DNA of 64,000 bases from PALSA-188 sp963720075 (GTDB taxonomy: Bacteria > Acidobacteriota > Terriglobia > Terriglobales > Acidobacteriaceae): positions 186,001 to 250,000 of the forward strand of contig CAVREG010000019.1 of NCBI GenBank assembly GCA_963720075.1, read 5' to 3'. The position numbers were made by a program, and so were the translations under genes. A model generated the notes under the pieces. The model was not told the origin of the DNA, did not search any database, and saw only the letters and a program-made list of their open reading frames with translations. Positions 19,401 to 26,527 of this stretch are shown here, piece by piece. Numbering within the stretch: position 1 is the stretch's first letter; each line of letters starts with the position of its first letter.

Positions 19401-19728
19401 CGCAACCGCCGGCACTGCGGACGTAATTGAAGAAGCCGGAATGTCGGTCGAACGCGTGTACAAAGTAAAAGAGGGACGTCCCAATGCCGTGGACTTGATT
19501 AAGGGCGATCGTATTCAACTGATCGTAAATACTCCGCACGGCCCCGATCCCTTCTTTGACGAGAAGGCGATCCGCCGCGCTGCGGTGCAAGGACGCATTC
19601 CTACGATTACAACGATCTCGGCCGCAAGAGCCGCCGCAGAAGGCATTGCGGCACTGCAGCGCGGTGAAATCAGAGTCCAAGCTCTACAAACATTGCATGC
19701 GGAACGCGGCGTGAGAGCACGTCAATAA
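16414..19728 (+). CDS. carB: Carbamoyl-phosphate synthase large subunit
   Basis: This subunit makes carbamoyl phosphate from bicarbonate, ammonia and two ATP. Two homologous halves are visible. Each opens with a nucleotide-fold segment (ILILGSGPIIIGQSAEFDYSG and VIILGSGPNRIGQGIEFDY) and an ATP-grasp domain, with VRPSFTLGGSGGG and VRPSYVLGGRAM. The C-terminal MGS-like regulatory domain carries LVATAGTADVIEEAG, the site that binds nucleotide effectors in the family. The length of 1104 is slightly above the usual 1070. The start directly follows the stop of the HExxH gene. Confidence 0.97.
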   Translation: MPKRTDISKILILGSGPIIIGQSAEFDYSGTQACKALKSEGYEVVLANSNPATIMTDPEVADRTYIEPLTVEYLEEIIRVERELAPSAGFAILPTVGGQTALNLAIELADSGILEKFNVILIGAQISAIKKAEDRLYFKDAMQKIGLDVPKSALVSNLKDGLEFAGKIGFPVIVRPSFTLGGSGGGIAYNREELLEVLARGLDFSPVHEALIEESVLGWKEFELEVMRDVKDNVIIICSIENFDPMGVHTGDSITVAPAQTLTDREYQAMRDASIAVIREIGVETGGSNIQFGVHPGTGRMVVIEMNPRVSRSSALASKATGFPIAKIAAKLAVGYTLDEIPNDITRKTPSCFEPTLDYVVVKIPKWQFEKFPGADESLGPQMKSVGEVMAIGRTFKEALLKGIRALDTGKKIGSEKIEPKILTQRLVTPHPERLSYIRYALRQGHTVKQLAKMTSMDPWFLYQLKEINDMQLELEKHPMESIPTEVLCDAKRMGISDGRLAGVWRLNEKGAAEKIRHLRRKHRLKPVYKRVDTCAAEFESFTPYLYSTYEEEDEATPTQKKKVIILGSGPNRIGQGIEFDYCCCHAAFALRDDGYETIMINCNPETVSTDYDTSDRLYFEPLTLEDVFAVCEHEASTGADVGVIVQFGGQTPLNLSMPLKAAGVKIIGTSPESIDLAEDRKRFGKLLDELEIPQAPGAMAASIEEAVAGANRVGYPVLVRPSYVLGGRAMVIAYDEETVVRYMKEAVEYSQDRPVLIDHFLEDAIEVDVDALSDGEDVVIGGIMQHIEEAGIHSGDSSCVLPAVDIPGRLLDRMRDYTFRLAKALNVIGLMNIQFAIPRLGAGSSGNGSDGGKVYVLEVNPRASRTVPYVSKATGVPMAKIAARLMTGRKLREFLPTFIDRRADLDTGNCYYVKSPVFPWNKFPGVDTVLGPEMKSTGEVMGVADNFGEAFAKAQLAAGQKLPTEGCVFISVTDHDKPHVADLARKFVDMGFKLVATAGTADVIEEAGMSVERVYKVKEGRPNAVDLIKGDRIQLIVNTPHGPDPFFDEKAIRRAAVQGRIPTITTISAARAAAEGIAALQRGEIRVQALQTLHAERGVRARQ

Positions 19729-19746
19729 TTTTCTTCGGAGGTCATT

Positions 19747-20205
19747 ATGTCGGAAGAAAAAGACAATGCCGAATTCATTCACCGGTGGTTCGAGGAAGTG
19801 TGGACCAAAGGCCGTATGGAGGCGATTGAAGAGATGTGCCTTTCCGACGCAATTGGCCACGGACAGGCCCAGCACAAGGTTGATATAGGACTCGTCGAAT
19901 TCAAGCAGTTCGCCCGCGATTTGCGGACTGCGTTCCCAGATATTCGCATCACCATCCATGACACTCTGGCTCAAGGAAATAAGATAGTGGCGCGCTGGAG
20001 CGCGAAGATGACCCACTCTGCCCCATTTCTTGGATTCGCGGCGACAGGCCGAAAGGCTGAGGTGACTGGTACGAGCATTCAGAGAATTGTGGATGGAAAG
20101 ATTGCCGAAGGGTGGGACAACTGGGACCAGTTAGGTTTACTCGTGCCGATAGGCGCAATCCCCGCAGCTCAGTTCGTGTCGGAACCGTCCGCTAAAGCTA
20201 GTTGA
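19747..20205 (+). CDS. SnoaL-like (ester cyclase / NTF2-fold) protein
   Basis: This small alpha+beta barrel protein has the typical opening of SnoaL-like families (FIHRWFEEVWTKG), and AFPDIRITIHDTLAQGNKIVARWSAKMTH in the middle, with the conserved late segment KIAEGWDNWDQLGLL. Members include polyketide cyclases and many uncharacterised proteins; no polyketide genes are nearby. GGAGG lies seven bases before the ATG. It follows carB by 18 bases and may be read with it. Confidence 0.8.
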   Translation: MSEEKDNAEFIHRWFEEVWTKGRMEAIEEMCLSDAIGHGQAQHKVDIGLVEFKQFARDLRTAFPDIRITIHDTLAQGNKIVARWSAKMTHSAPFLGFAATGRKAEVTGTSIQRIVDGKIAEGWDNWDQLGLLVPIGAIPAAQFVSEPSAKAS

Positions 20206-20245
20206 CCAACAGCTCGCTTTTTACAATGTGTTACAATTCTGCCAC

Positions 20246-20456
20246 ATTAGTAATACACTCACAATTCGTTTACCGGAAGATATGGTTGCATGGCTGAAAG
20301 AATCCTCTTGCCGCACAGGGTGCCTGTGGGCCGTCTGATAAGACAGAAACTTGAATGGCAAAAGCGAAACAAGGCAAGCAGAAGTTTATGCGCCATGCGG
20401 GAGCCATGAGTGGACCGCCCGATCTTTCATTGCGGAAAGGTTACTCGCGCAAGTAA
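20246..20456 (+). pseudogene. Relic of an RHH-type antitoxin gene (upstream copy)
   Basis: The DNA from 20232 resembles that of the second antitoxin copy at 20472. Where that copy has ATG AGT AAT, this one has ATT AGT AAT, so the start codon is lost. The reading SNTLTIRLPEDMVAWLKES is followed by a frame change to VPVGRLIRQKLEWQ. A further change gives the family's C-terminal tail SGPPDLSLRKGYSRK and a TAA at 20454. At least two frameshifts plus the lost start make it non-functional. Confidence 0.75.
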
Positions 20457-20483
20457 AAATGCGACGGTAGTACAATTCTGGCA

Positions 20484-20700
20484 ATGAGTAATACACTTAC
20501 AGTCCGCCTACCGGAAGAATTGCTCGAGCGTCTTCGCGAAAAGGCTCGACGTGCTGGCTTGCCGATGAGCCGCGTCGTCCGGGAGTCACTGGAGGCTTCC
20601 CTTAATCGGGGGCGGGAATGAGGCTTGGAGAAAGTATGTCGGCATCTTGAAAGACGGCCCACCTGATCTTTCCTCTCGTAAAGGTTATTCGCGCAAGTGA
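20484..20700 (+). pseudogene. RHH (CopG/Arc-like) antitoxin, frameshifted
   Basis: The ATG at 20484 opens a ribbon-helix-helix protein (MSNTLTVRLPEELLERLREK, then PMSRVVRESLEASL) that stops after 45 residues at 20619-20621. In the +1 frame the expected C-terminal half continues without a break: EAWRKYVGILKDGPPDLSS and RKGYSRK, ending TGA at 20698-20700. Removing one base from the G-run near 20608-20612 restores a single frame. The restored stop overlaps the PIN toxin GTG by four bases, the normal toxin-antitoxin layout. It may be a true mutation, a sequencing error in a homopolymer, or a programmed slip. The 45-residue form keeps the DNA-binding part but loses the toxin-binding tail. Confidence 0.75.
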
Positions 20701-21107
20701 AAGTGATTGCCGACACTGGATTTTTAGTGGCCCTACTGCAGATTCACGACTGGCACCATGAGTGGGCTGCGGGACTGGCTGCAGATATCCGTTGGCCTGC
20801 CCTGACCTGCGAGTCGGTCTTGTCCGAAACGGCTTTTCATGTGCGATCAGCCGCGTTGCCGCTGGAGATGTTGGACAGCGGAATGCTCCGGCTCGGATTC
20901 GTTGCGAGCGCAGAGATTACAAGCCTTCGCGATCTAGCGAAACGATATGAGGATCGCCGGCCCGACTTTGCGGATTTATGTCTAATCCGAATGAGCGAAC
21001 TGTATCCCAGACATTCCCTACTAACAGTTGATGAGGCCGATTTCAAGGTATATCGCCGCAATAAGCGCGAGGTTATCCCGCTTCTATGCCCGCCAAGAAA
21101 GCGATAA
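20697..21107 (+). CDS. PIN-domain ribonuclease toxin (VapC-like)
   Basis: The PIN fold is shown by the first acidic residue in VIADTGFLVALL, a Glu in CESVLSETAFH, Asp residues in DRRPDFADLCLIRM, and the final TVDEADFKVYRR. All four acidic positions expected for a metal-dependent RNase are present, so the toxin looks intact at 136 residues. The GTG start overlaps the end of the antitoxin's second frame (GTGA). As the antitoxin is frameshifted, the state of this toxin is worth testing. Confidence 0.85.
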   Translation: MKVIADTGFLVALLQIHDWHHEWAAGLAADIRWPALTCESVLSETAFHVRSAALPLEMLDSGMLRLGFVASAEITSLRDLAKRYEDRRPDFADLCLIRMSELYPRHSLLTVDEADFKVYRRNKREVIPLLCPPRKR

Positions 21108-21126
21108 GTTAAAATCTAAATCAGCC

Positions 21127-22206
21127 ATGCTACTCTTCGGCATTTTTCCACCCATCACGACTCCCTATTACCCCGACGGAAACGTGTATTTCAAGAAGCT
21201 CGAGCATAACGTTGAGCGATATTCGAAGACACCGGTGGCTGGCATCGTCGTGCTCGGCTCTACAGGAGAAGCCGTCATGCTTTCGGATGAGGAACGGCAG
21301 AATGTCCTCAAGACCGCTCGCCACGCGGCCTCTCCAAATAAAGTCTTAATCGCTGGCACAGGATCCGAGTCCGCCATAGAAACCTTGCGGCTTACCGAAT
21401 ACGCCGCCGAACTTGGCTACGATGTCGCTTTGGTGCGCACTCCGCATTACTACAAAAAACAGATGCAGCCCGCGAATATGCTGGCTTTTTACCGCACCGT
21501 CGCTGACCGCTCCCCGCTACCAATCATGCTTTACAGCGTACCCGCCCTGACCGGGTATGACCTGCCCGCGGACGTAGTCGTTGAACTGGCGAATCATCCA
21601 AACATTATCGGCATCAAGGAATCCGGCGGGGACATAGAAAAGATACGCGGAATGGTGAGCGGAACTCGCCATGCAAAACGCAGCGCAACGGTGACAACGA
21701 CCTTCGACGCGGTGACGCCGCGGATGCTGAAAGCCGCCGAAGGGGAAGAAGATGTGGCAGGAAACTCCAGCAGCAGGGAACTGGTTTCTATTTCCGCGCC
21801 AGGGGCAATTACTACAGGTTCATCGTCGGTCGCCGTGTCCGACGGCCTGAAGACCCGCCAGAAAGAAGTTGGATTCCAGGTGCTGGCCGGTGCCGCCCAC
21901 AAACTCCAGCTTTCTCTGGAGGCTGGTGCTGTCGGCGCTGTCTTGGCTTTTGCCGTCGCCGCGCCCACCGCCTGCTACGAAGTTTATACAGCCTGGAAAG
22001 AGGCCGACAGCGCCCTCGCGAAATTGAAGCAACAACGAATCGCCGAAGCGGGGGAACGTTTAGTGTCGCAGATGGGTATTCCCGCACTGAAGTACGCAAT
22101 GGATTTGAACGGCTACTTTGGCGGTCCATCGCGCCTGCCTCTGCTTCCCTTGACTGCGGCTGAAAAGTTGGAAGTCGAGCAGTTGATGGCCGACATCCGC
22201 AACTGA
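21127..22206 (+). CDS. Dihydrodipicolinate synthase / N-acetylneuraminate lyase family protein
   Basis: This is a class I aldolase-type TIM barrel. Visible are the GSTGEAVMLSDEER motif, the Tyr in LYSVPALTGYD and the Schiff-base Lys in IIGIKESGGD. At 359 residues it is about 60 longer than usual. The extra length is a Ser/Thr/Gly-rich segment between KIRGMVSGTRH and FQVLAGAAHKL, where the normal protein goes straight on. The substrate is not certain; it could be DapA itself or a keto-acid aldolase. I chose the ATG at 21127, the usual start of the barrel, rather than the longer frame from 21028 inside the toxin gene. Confidence 0.8.
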   Translation: MLLFGIFPPITTPYYPDGNVYFKKLEHNVERYSKTPVAGIVVLGSTGEAVMLSDEERQNVLKTARHAASPNKVLIAGTGSESAIETLRLTEYAAELGYDVALVRTPHYYKKQMQPANMLAFYRTVADRSPLPIMLYSVPALTGYDLPADVVVELANHPNIIGIKESGGDIEKIRGMVSGTRHAKRSATVTTTFDAVTPRMLKAAEGEEDVAGNSSSRELVSISAPGAITTGSSSVAVSDGLKTRQKEVGFQVLAGAAHKLQLSLEAGAVGAVLAFAVAAPTACYEVYTAWKEADSALAKLKQQRIAEAGERLVSQMGIPALKYAMDLNGYFGGPSRLPLLPLTAAEKLEVEQLMADIRN

Positions 22207-22297
22207 TTAAGCCCTTTCGACCACCCATCGTGTACTTCTTTCATCCAGAAAGCATAAAATTGAATTGTGAATTAGCTTGAGCGAAGGAGCGTATTCT

Positions 22298-23119
22298 ATG
22301 GCGACCACAATTGACACCCCGGCACTTGAGGGCACAAAGCAACTGATCAACTACCGCACGGATGCAGGCGTCGCGGTAATCGAGATGGCTGACCCGCCGG
22401 CAAATACATATACGTACGAAATGAATCGCCAACTGGACGAAGCAATTCTAAGCGCCAGATTTGACAACGACGTTTACGTGATCGTGCTCACCGGCGCGGG
22501 CGACAAGTTTTTCTCGGCGGGCGCCAATATCAAAATGCTCTCCAGCGTAGATCCCACTTTTAAATATTATTTCTGTCTTCATGCCAACGAAACTCTGCTG
22601 CGTTTGGAACACACGCCAAAGCTGGTCATCGCCGCGATCAACGGCCATTGCGTTGGCGGAGGCCTTGAAATCGCCATGGCCGCCGATCTGCGAATCGCCC
22701 GCAAAGACGCTGGCAAAATCGGCTTGCCGGAAGTGAACCTCGGAGTGCTTCCCGGCACCGGCGGCACGCAACGCTTGTCCCGCCTCGTAGGAAAGAGCAA
22801 GGCGATCGAATTGATGGTCACCGGAAACACATTTTCGTTCGAGGAAGCCCTCGAATTCGGAATCATCAATGACATCTACGAGCGCGATGGATTTATGGAA
22901 AGCATCATGGAATACGCGCATCAATTCTGTCCGCCGAACAAAGCCGCTAAGGCCGTAGGCCGCATCAAACGCGCAGTGCAAACCGGATGGGAGATTCCCA
23001 TGGAATCAGCGCTCGCCGTCGAACGCGAAAATCAGCAAATACTATTCCAGAGCGATGACGCCAAAGAAGGACTAAACGCATACGTAGAAAAGCGTCCAGC
23101 AACATTTACGGGAAAATGA
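22298..23119 (+). CDS. Enoyl-CoA hydratase/isomerase family protein
   Basis: A crotonase fold is shown by the oxyanion-hole segment FFSAGANIKML, GHCVGGGLEIAMAADLRIA and the second catalytic Glu in GLPEVNLGVLPGTGGTQRL. It hydrates or isomerises a CoA thioester. GAAGGAG seven to ten bases upstream supports the ATG at 22298 over the GTG/TTG frame from 22277. The BoxB/PaaA-like gene follows 91 bp later, so a role in aerobic CoA-dependent aromatic or fatty-acid breakdown is plausible but unproven. Confidence 0.88.
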   Translation: MATTIDTPALEGTKQLINYRTDAGVAVIEMADPPANTYTYEMNRQLDEAILSARFDNDVYVIVLTGAGDKFFSAGANIKMLSSVDPTFKYYFCLHANETLLRLEHTPKLVIAAINGHCVGGGLEIAMAADLRIARKDAGKIGLPEVNLGVLPGTGGTQRLSRLVGKSKAIELMVTGNTFSFEEALEFGIINDIYERDGFMESIMEYAHQFCPPNKAAKAVGRIKRAVQTGWEIPMESALAVERENQQILFQSDDAKEGLNAYVEKRPATFTGK

Positions 23120-23143
23120 GCTTGTGTCGGGAAGATCGTGTGG

Positions 23144-23184
23144 GGACGGGCGCCCTCGCCCGTCCAGGCCCAGCGAAGCTGGGC
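23144..23184. repeat. Two adjacent intergenic hairpins (GGACGGGCG family)
   Basis: GGACGGGCG (23144-23152) pairs with CGCCCGTCC (23157-23165). A second hairpin, GCCCAGC-GAA-GCTGGGC, follows at 23168-23184. The first belongs to a dispersed nine-base-arm family also found at 33661, 38767 and 63621. Confidence 0.7.
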
Positions 23185-23210
23185 AGGCATTTTCGAGGCA
23201 ATAGGAGATC

Positions 23211-24386
23211 ATGCCGGGTAAAGTAGCCAAGATCGGAACCTTCAGCGACTGGGTCGGACTCTTCGACGACTGGCGCAAAGACATCGGCGTGAACCGCGAC
23301 GAAATTGCCGACTTTAAATTCGACACTCTCTACGGCGCTATCGAAACCAACGAAATTCAATTTGGCGCATTCAAAGGACGCAATAAATGGGAGAACCTGC
23401 GCCAGGTTCCCACCCAGCAAATGCGCGATGCGCTCATCAATCTCATCGTTTATCAGGGCGACACCGAATTTGCCAGCGTCGAGCAGCAGCGGAATCTTTT
23501 CGAGAGCGCGCCTACTGATTGGGACCGCCGCGCCATCACCCGCGTAATGATCGAAGAAATGCGCCACGGATGGCAGATGTGCGCGCTTCTCGTTGACAAC
23601 TTCGGCTATTCCGGAAAAGTAGAAGCCCAAAAAATGCTGGAGCGCCGCGCGTTTGACAATAAACGCCTGCTTGGCGCCTTCAACGTTGATGTAGATAACT
23701 GGATGGATTTCTTCACTTACACAGATTTCGTTGACCGCGACGGAAAATTCCAATTGCAGATGTTGAAGTACTCCGCCTTCGCCCCACTCGGACGGTCAAT
23801 GTCATACATGCTTCGCGAAGAAGCGTTCCACATGGGCACCGGCAACGATGGCCTGCGCCGCATCGTTCAGGCAGGAGTGATTCCGGCATGGCTGATCCAG
23901 AAATATTTGAACAAGTGGATTTCCAGTTCCTATGACTTGTTCGGAACCGACAATTCCTCCTCGGCCCACTGGGCCTACGTTTGGGGAATCAAGGGCCGGT
24001 ATGATGAACCCAAGAACGACCAAACTGCGAAGCTCGACGAACTCAACGACTACAACCGGCATTTATATCGAGACGAAGTCGCCGGGTTGATTGAGCGTCT
24101 CAACAGCGTGCTGACGGCAGGCGAACCAAAACTCTACGCGCCAAATTTGAAGTTCAACAGAAACATCGGCCGCTGGGCGAGTCAAAAATTCCACGCACGT
24201 ACCGGAGAAGCAGTCAGCGACGCGTCTTACGAAGAGCATATAAAAGAATACATGCCCAGTGCCGAAGACAAGACGCTACTGCTCGACATCATCCACAACG
24301 AAAAGAAATGGATCGCAGAAAAAGAAGGCGCACGCGACCCTCTCGCCTCCATCGGAGAAGTGCGAAAGTCAGCAATCAACTTGTAG
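23211..24386 (+). CDS. Di-iron oxygenase component, BoxB / PaaA-like
   Basis: This ferritin-like protein has the two iron-binding helices expected of benzoyl-CoA and phenylacetyl-CoA epoxidases: RVMIEEMRHGWQM (ExxH) and MLREEAFHMGTG (ExxH). Between them lies NWMDFFTYTDFVDRDGKFQ, a stretch I associate with BoxB. It would epoxidise an aromatic CoA ester using an external reductase. No reductase, ligase or BoxC is seen in the window, so the pathway is incomplete here. AGGAG stands five to nine bases before the ATG. It is 391 residues, shorter than BoxB (about 470). Confidence 0.75.
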   Translation: MPGKVAKIGTFSDWVGLFDDWRKDIGVNRDEIADFKFDTLYGAIETNEIQFGAFKGRNKWENLRQVPTQQMRDALINLIVYQGDTEFASVEQQRNLFESAPTDWDRRAITRVMIEEMRHGWQMCALLVDNFGYSGKVEAQKMLERRAFDNKRLLGAFNVDVDNWMDFFTYTDFVDRDGKFQLQMLKYSAFAPLGRSMSYMLREEAFHMGTGNDGLRRIVQAGVIPAWLIQKYLNKWISSSYDLFGTDNSSSAHWAYVWGIKGRYDEPKNDQTAKLDELNDYNRHLYRDEVAGLIERLNSVLTAGEPKLYAPNLKFNRNIGRWASQKFHARTGEAVSDASYEEHIKEYMPSAEDKTLLLDIIHNEKKWIAEKEGARDPLASIGEVRKSAINL

Positions 24387-24399
24387 CTGCTTTATGTGG

Positions 24400-24419
24400 C
24401 GCGGACACTCTTGTCCGCG
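24400..24419. repeat. Hairpin after the di-iron oxygenase gene
   Basis: CGCGGACA (24400-24407) pairs with TGTCCGCG (24412-24419) around CTCT. No U-tract follows, so it is more likely an intergenic palindromic repeat than a terminator. Confidence 0.5.
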
Positions 24420-24443
24420 AAATCTAAACAAGCGAGATAATCT

Positions 24444-24767
24444 CTGGATTTCGAAATCACACCCATCGAAGTAAAAGCTCTTCTCAATCAGCAAGCTCCA
24501 TTCACCCTGCTCGACGTCCGCGAGCCATGGGAGTTCGATCTATCCCGAATCTCCGGAGCCAAGCTTATTCCCATGGGAGACGTGCCGGGCCGGGCACATC
24601 AGGAACTCGATCCCGACGCCCATATTATCGTCGTCTGCCACCACGGAGTGCGCTCCATGAGTGTTACGAACTGGCTGCGTCAGCAAGGATTCGAGAACGC
24701 CCAGTCGCTTCGCGGCGGGATTGACGCGTGGTCAAGGGATGTGGATCCAAAAATCCCGATTTACTGA
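24444..24767 (+). CDS. Rhodanese-like sulfurtransferase with apparent CTG start
   Basis: The complete single rhodanese domain runs from DFEITPIEVKALLNQ through LLDVREPWEFDLSRISGA to the active-site loop VVCHHGVRS and GGIDAWS. The Cys of CHHGVR would carry the persulfide. The frame opens just after a TAA, and the only codon at the position where homologues begin is CTG at 24444. The first canonical ATG, at 24573, would delete the first third of the domain. Either CTG is used or the start has been mutated. The window's rhodanese follows the di-iron oxygenase gene. Confidence 0.7.
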   Translation: MDFEITPIEVKALLNQQAPFTLLDVREPWEFDLSRISGAKLIPMGDVPGRAHQELDPDAHIIVVCHHGVRSMSVTNWLRQQGFENAQSLRGGIDAWSRDVDPKIPIY

Positions 24768-24787
24768 AGGGGCTCTTATTTTTCCCA

Positions 24788-24803
24788 TTGTCATTCCGAG
24801 CCG
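24788..24803. repeat. Dispersed repeat segment shared with 37002-37017
   Basis: The 16 bases TTGTCATTCCGAGCCG occur here and at 37002-37017, both in gaps behind a gene. They probably mark a longer, diverged intergenic repeat; at 37002 it continues with an imperfect inverted half ending near GAGGAATCTGC. Confidence 0.6.
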
Positions 24804-24898
24804 TTCGGAGCCGCGCTTGCGCGGCGAGAAAGTGAGAGGAACCGGCTTTCGCGCCGGCAATCACGCCGTCGCGGCTGACGATCTGCGAATCGCGTCTT

Positions 24899-25516
24899 TT
24901 ACCGCGATGTAAACAGATGCCCCATCTTGTCTTTCTTCGTCTTCAAATAATCTTCTGCGTGAATGTTCTCGGCCGCTTCGCACGGCACCCGCTCCGTGAC
25001 TTCAATTCCCGCGCGTTCCAAAGCCGCAACTTTATCTGGATTATTCGATAACAAGCGCACCCGCGAGACTCCCAAAGCCTTGAGAATTTCCCCAGGTAAA
25101 GCGAACTCACGATGATCAGCTTTAAATCCCAATCTCTCATTAGCCTCTACCGTGTCCAGTCCGCCATCTTGCAACTCATAGGCTTGCAGCTTGGCCATCA
25201 AGCCGATGCCGCGCCCCTCCTGCTGCTCGTAAATCAAGATGCCAATTCCTTCATCCGCGATCATCGAAAGAGCCATCTCCAACTGCTGACGGCAATCGCA
25301 GCGCAGCGATCCAAAAACGTCCCCAGTAAGACACTGCGAATGAATCCTCACCAGAGGCGGCGAGGATTGAACATCGCCCATGACCAGCGTCACGGCTTCT
25401 TCTTTGCGCAACGCATCCCCAGTCCCAAACTCTCCCTGAAATCCATGGATGCGAAATTTGCCCCAGCGAGTAGGGAAGTCAGCCGAGGCAATTTGACGGA
25501 CGGAAGCAGAGTTCAC
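24899..25516 (-). CDS. ribA: GTP cyclohydrolase II
   Basis: The enzyme opens GTP in the first step of riboflavin synthesis. The zinc site is visible in RIHSQCLTGDVFGSLRCDC, and the GTP-binding part in YEQQEGRGIGLMAKLQAYELQD. The frame can be read from a GTG at 25540. However, a TATAAT box on the minus strand (25528-25523) lies inside that extension and ends six bases before another GTG at 25516. That fits a leaderless transcript starting at 25516, so I use it. No DHBP synthase domain is fused. Confidence 0.9.
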   Translation of the reverse strand: MNSASVRQIASADFPTRWGKFRIHGFQGEFGTGDALRKEEAVTLVMGDVQSSPPLVRIHSQCLTGDVFGSLRCDCRQQLEMALSMIADEGIGILIYEQQEGRGIGLMAKLQAYELQDGGLDTVEANERLGFKADHREFALPGEILKALGVSRVRLLSNNPDKVAALERAGIEVTERVPCEAAENIHAEDYLKTKKDKMGHLFTSR

Positions 25517-25522
25517 ACTGAC

Positions 25523-25528
25523 ATTATA
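25523..25528 (-). promoter_or_regulatory. -10 box (TATAAT) for a likely leaderless ribA transcript
   Basis: TATAAT is read on the minus strand and is followed after six bases by the GTG at 25516. No convincing -35 box is seen, so the call rests on the -10 element and its spacing. Confidence 0.45.
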
Positions 25529-25691
25529 GCCGTGAGACACCTACGGACGGCCGCCATGGGTTGTCCAGCCACGTCGAGACGCGGCGACTGATGAGTGAAA
25601 TAACTATCGAATCTTTGCCACAAAACCCGCATTCCGCGCAAACAGTCGAAAGCGGCTGTCTCTACGCGATCTATTCGCCAGGTTCCATATC

Positions 25692-26408
25692 TCACCAGGT
25701 TCCATATCGCGAGCGTTCTGATCGGCGCGGCATCACTTTGATCAAGATCAATCCCGACGCGAACCCTCCGACGTGCGCCCAGAATGCCACTCTACCGCCG
25801 CTTGGACTGGAGTACGCTATTGACGTTGCCGTCCCGCTCAGGAATTGCAGCAGAAACCAATAGCCAAGCACAATCCAGGCAGGCAACCACCAGAAGGTAA
25901 AAAATATAATCAAAGGCACCAGCGTAAGAACACGCGCCTTGGGATACAAAAGAAAATACGCACCCATCACTCCGGCGATTGCGCCACTTGCTCCAATAGT
26001 AGGAACGTCGGAACCGGGATTCATCGCAATATGTGTGATTGCCGCGGTGAAACCACAGATAAGATAAAACAGCAGATAAGTAAAGTGGCCCAGATAGTCT
26101 TCGATGTTGTCTCCGAAGATCCAGAGCACCCACATATTCCCGATGATGTGCAACCACGATCCGTGCAGGAACATGGACGTCAAGATAGACAAAAATGCTC
26201 CCACTAACTGGAAATGGTGGGAGCCGACCAATGCTGCCGTGAAATGATCTGGCACAATTCCGAATTCATAAATCAGGCCGTTCAGCGCACGATGACTTTG
26301 TGCGCCTACTGACAATTCAAATAAAAAAATAATCGTATTCAGCGCAACGAGGAAATAGTTAATGTAAGGGGTAGTGAGCCGGGGTTGATCATCATGGAGA
26401 GGAATCAT
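25692..26408 (-). CDS. Rhomboid family intramembrane serine protease
   Basis: About six membrane helices are visible. The catalytic Ser lies in TIGASGAIAGVMGAYFL (GxSG) and the catalytic His in AFWAHVGGFASGLIL. HGSWLHIIGNMWVLWIFGDNIED is the typical first signature loop. It cleaves membrane proteins within the bilayer. At 238 residues it is normal for the short bacterial form without an extra domain. Substrate unknown. It is followed by the ribA gene on the same strand with a gap of about 150 bp. Confidence 0.92.
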   Translation of the reverse strand: MIPLHDDQPRLTTPYINYFLVALNTIIFLFELSVGAQSHRALNGLIYEFGIVPDHFTAALVGSHHFQLVGAFLSILTSMFLHGSWLHIIGNMWVLWIFGDNIEDYLGHFTYLLFYLICGFTAAITHIAMNPGSDVPTIGASGAIAGVMGAYFLLYPKARVLTLVPLIIFFTFWWLPAWIVLGYWFLLQFLSGTATSIAYSSPSGGRVAFWAHVGGFASGLILIKVMPRRSERSRYGTW

Positions 26409-26525
26409 CAGAGATTGAGCAATTTAGTAATTGGGCAATTGAGTAATTTGGTAATTTGGTAATTTAAGGACTTAGTTCTACTAGTTGCGATTTTAATTGC
26501 TCAATTACCCAATTGCCCAATTACT
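26409..26525. repeat. A/T-rich repeat cluster with AATTGCCCAATTAC-like units
   Basis: Short units such as TAATTGGGCAATTGAG and TAATTTGGTAATTTGG run from about 26428. Their inverted form (CAATTACCCAATTGCCCAATTAC-like) runs up to the truB start. The two sets face each other around 26470. A related block follows truB at about 27489-27522. The spacing is irregular, so this is not a CRISPR. Confidence 0.6.
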
Positions 26526-26527
26526 CA

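Noticed and set aside
20484..20621. Intact 45-residue antitoxin
   Set aside because: The conserved tail continues in the next frame up to the toxin overlap, so the short form is better explained by a frameshift.
26409..26525. CRISPR-like repeats
   Set aside because: Units are short, A/T-rich and irregular, with no uniform spacers and no cas genes.
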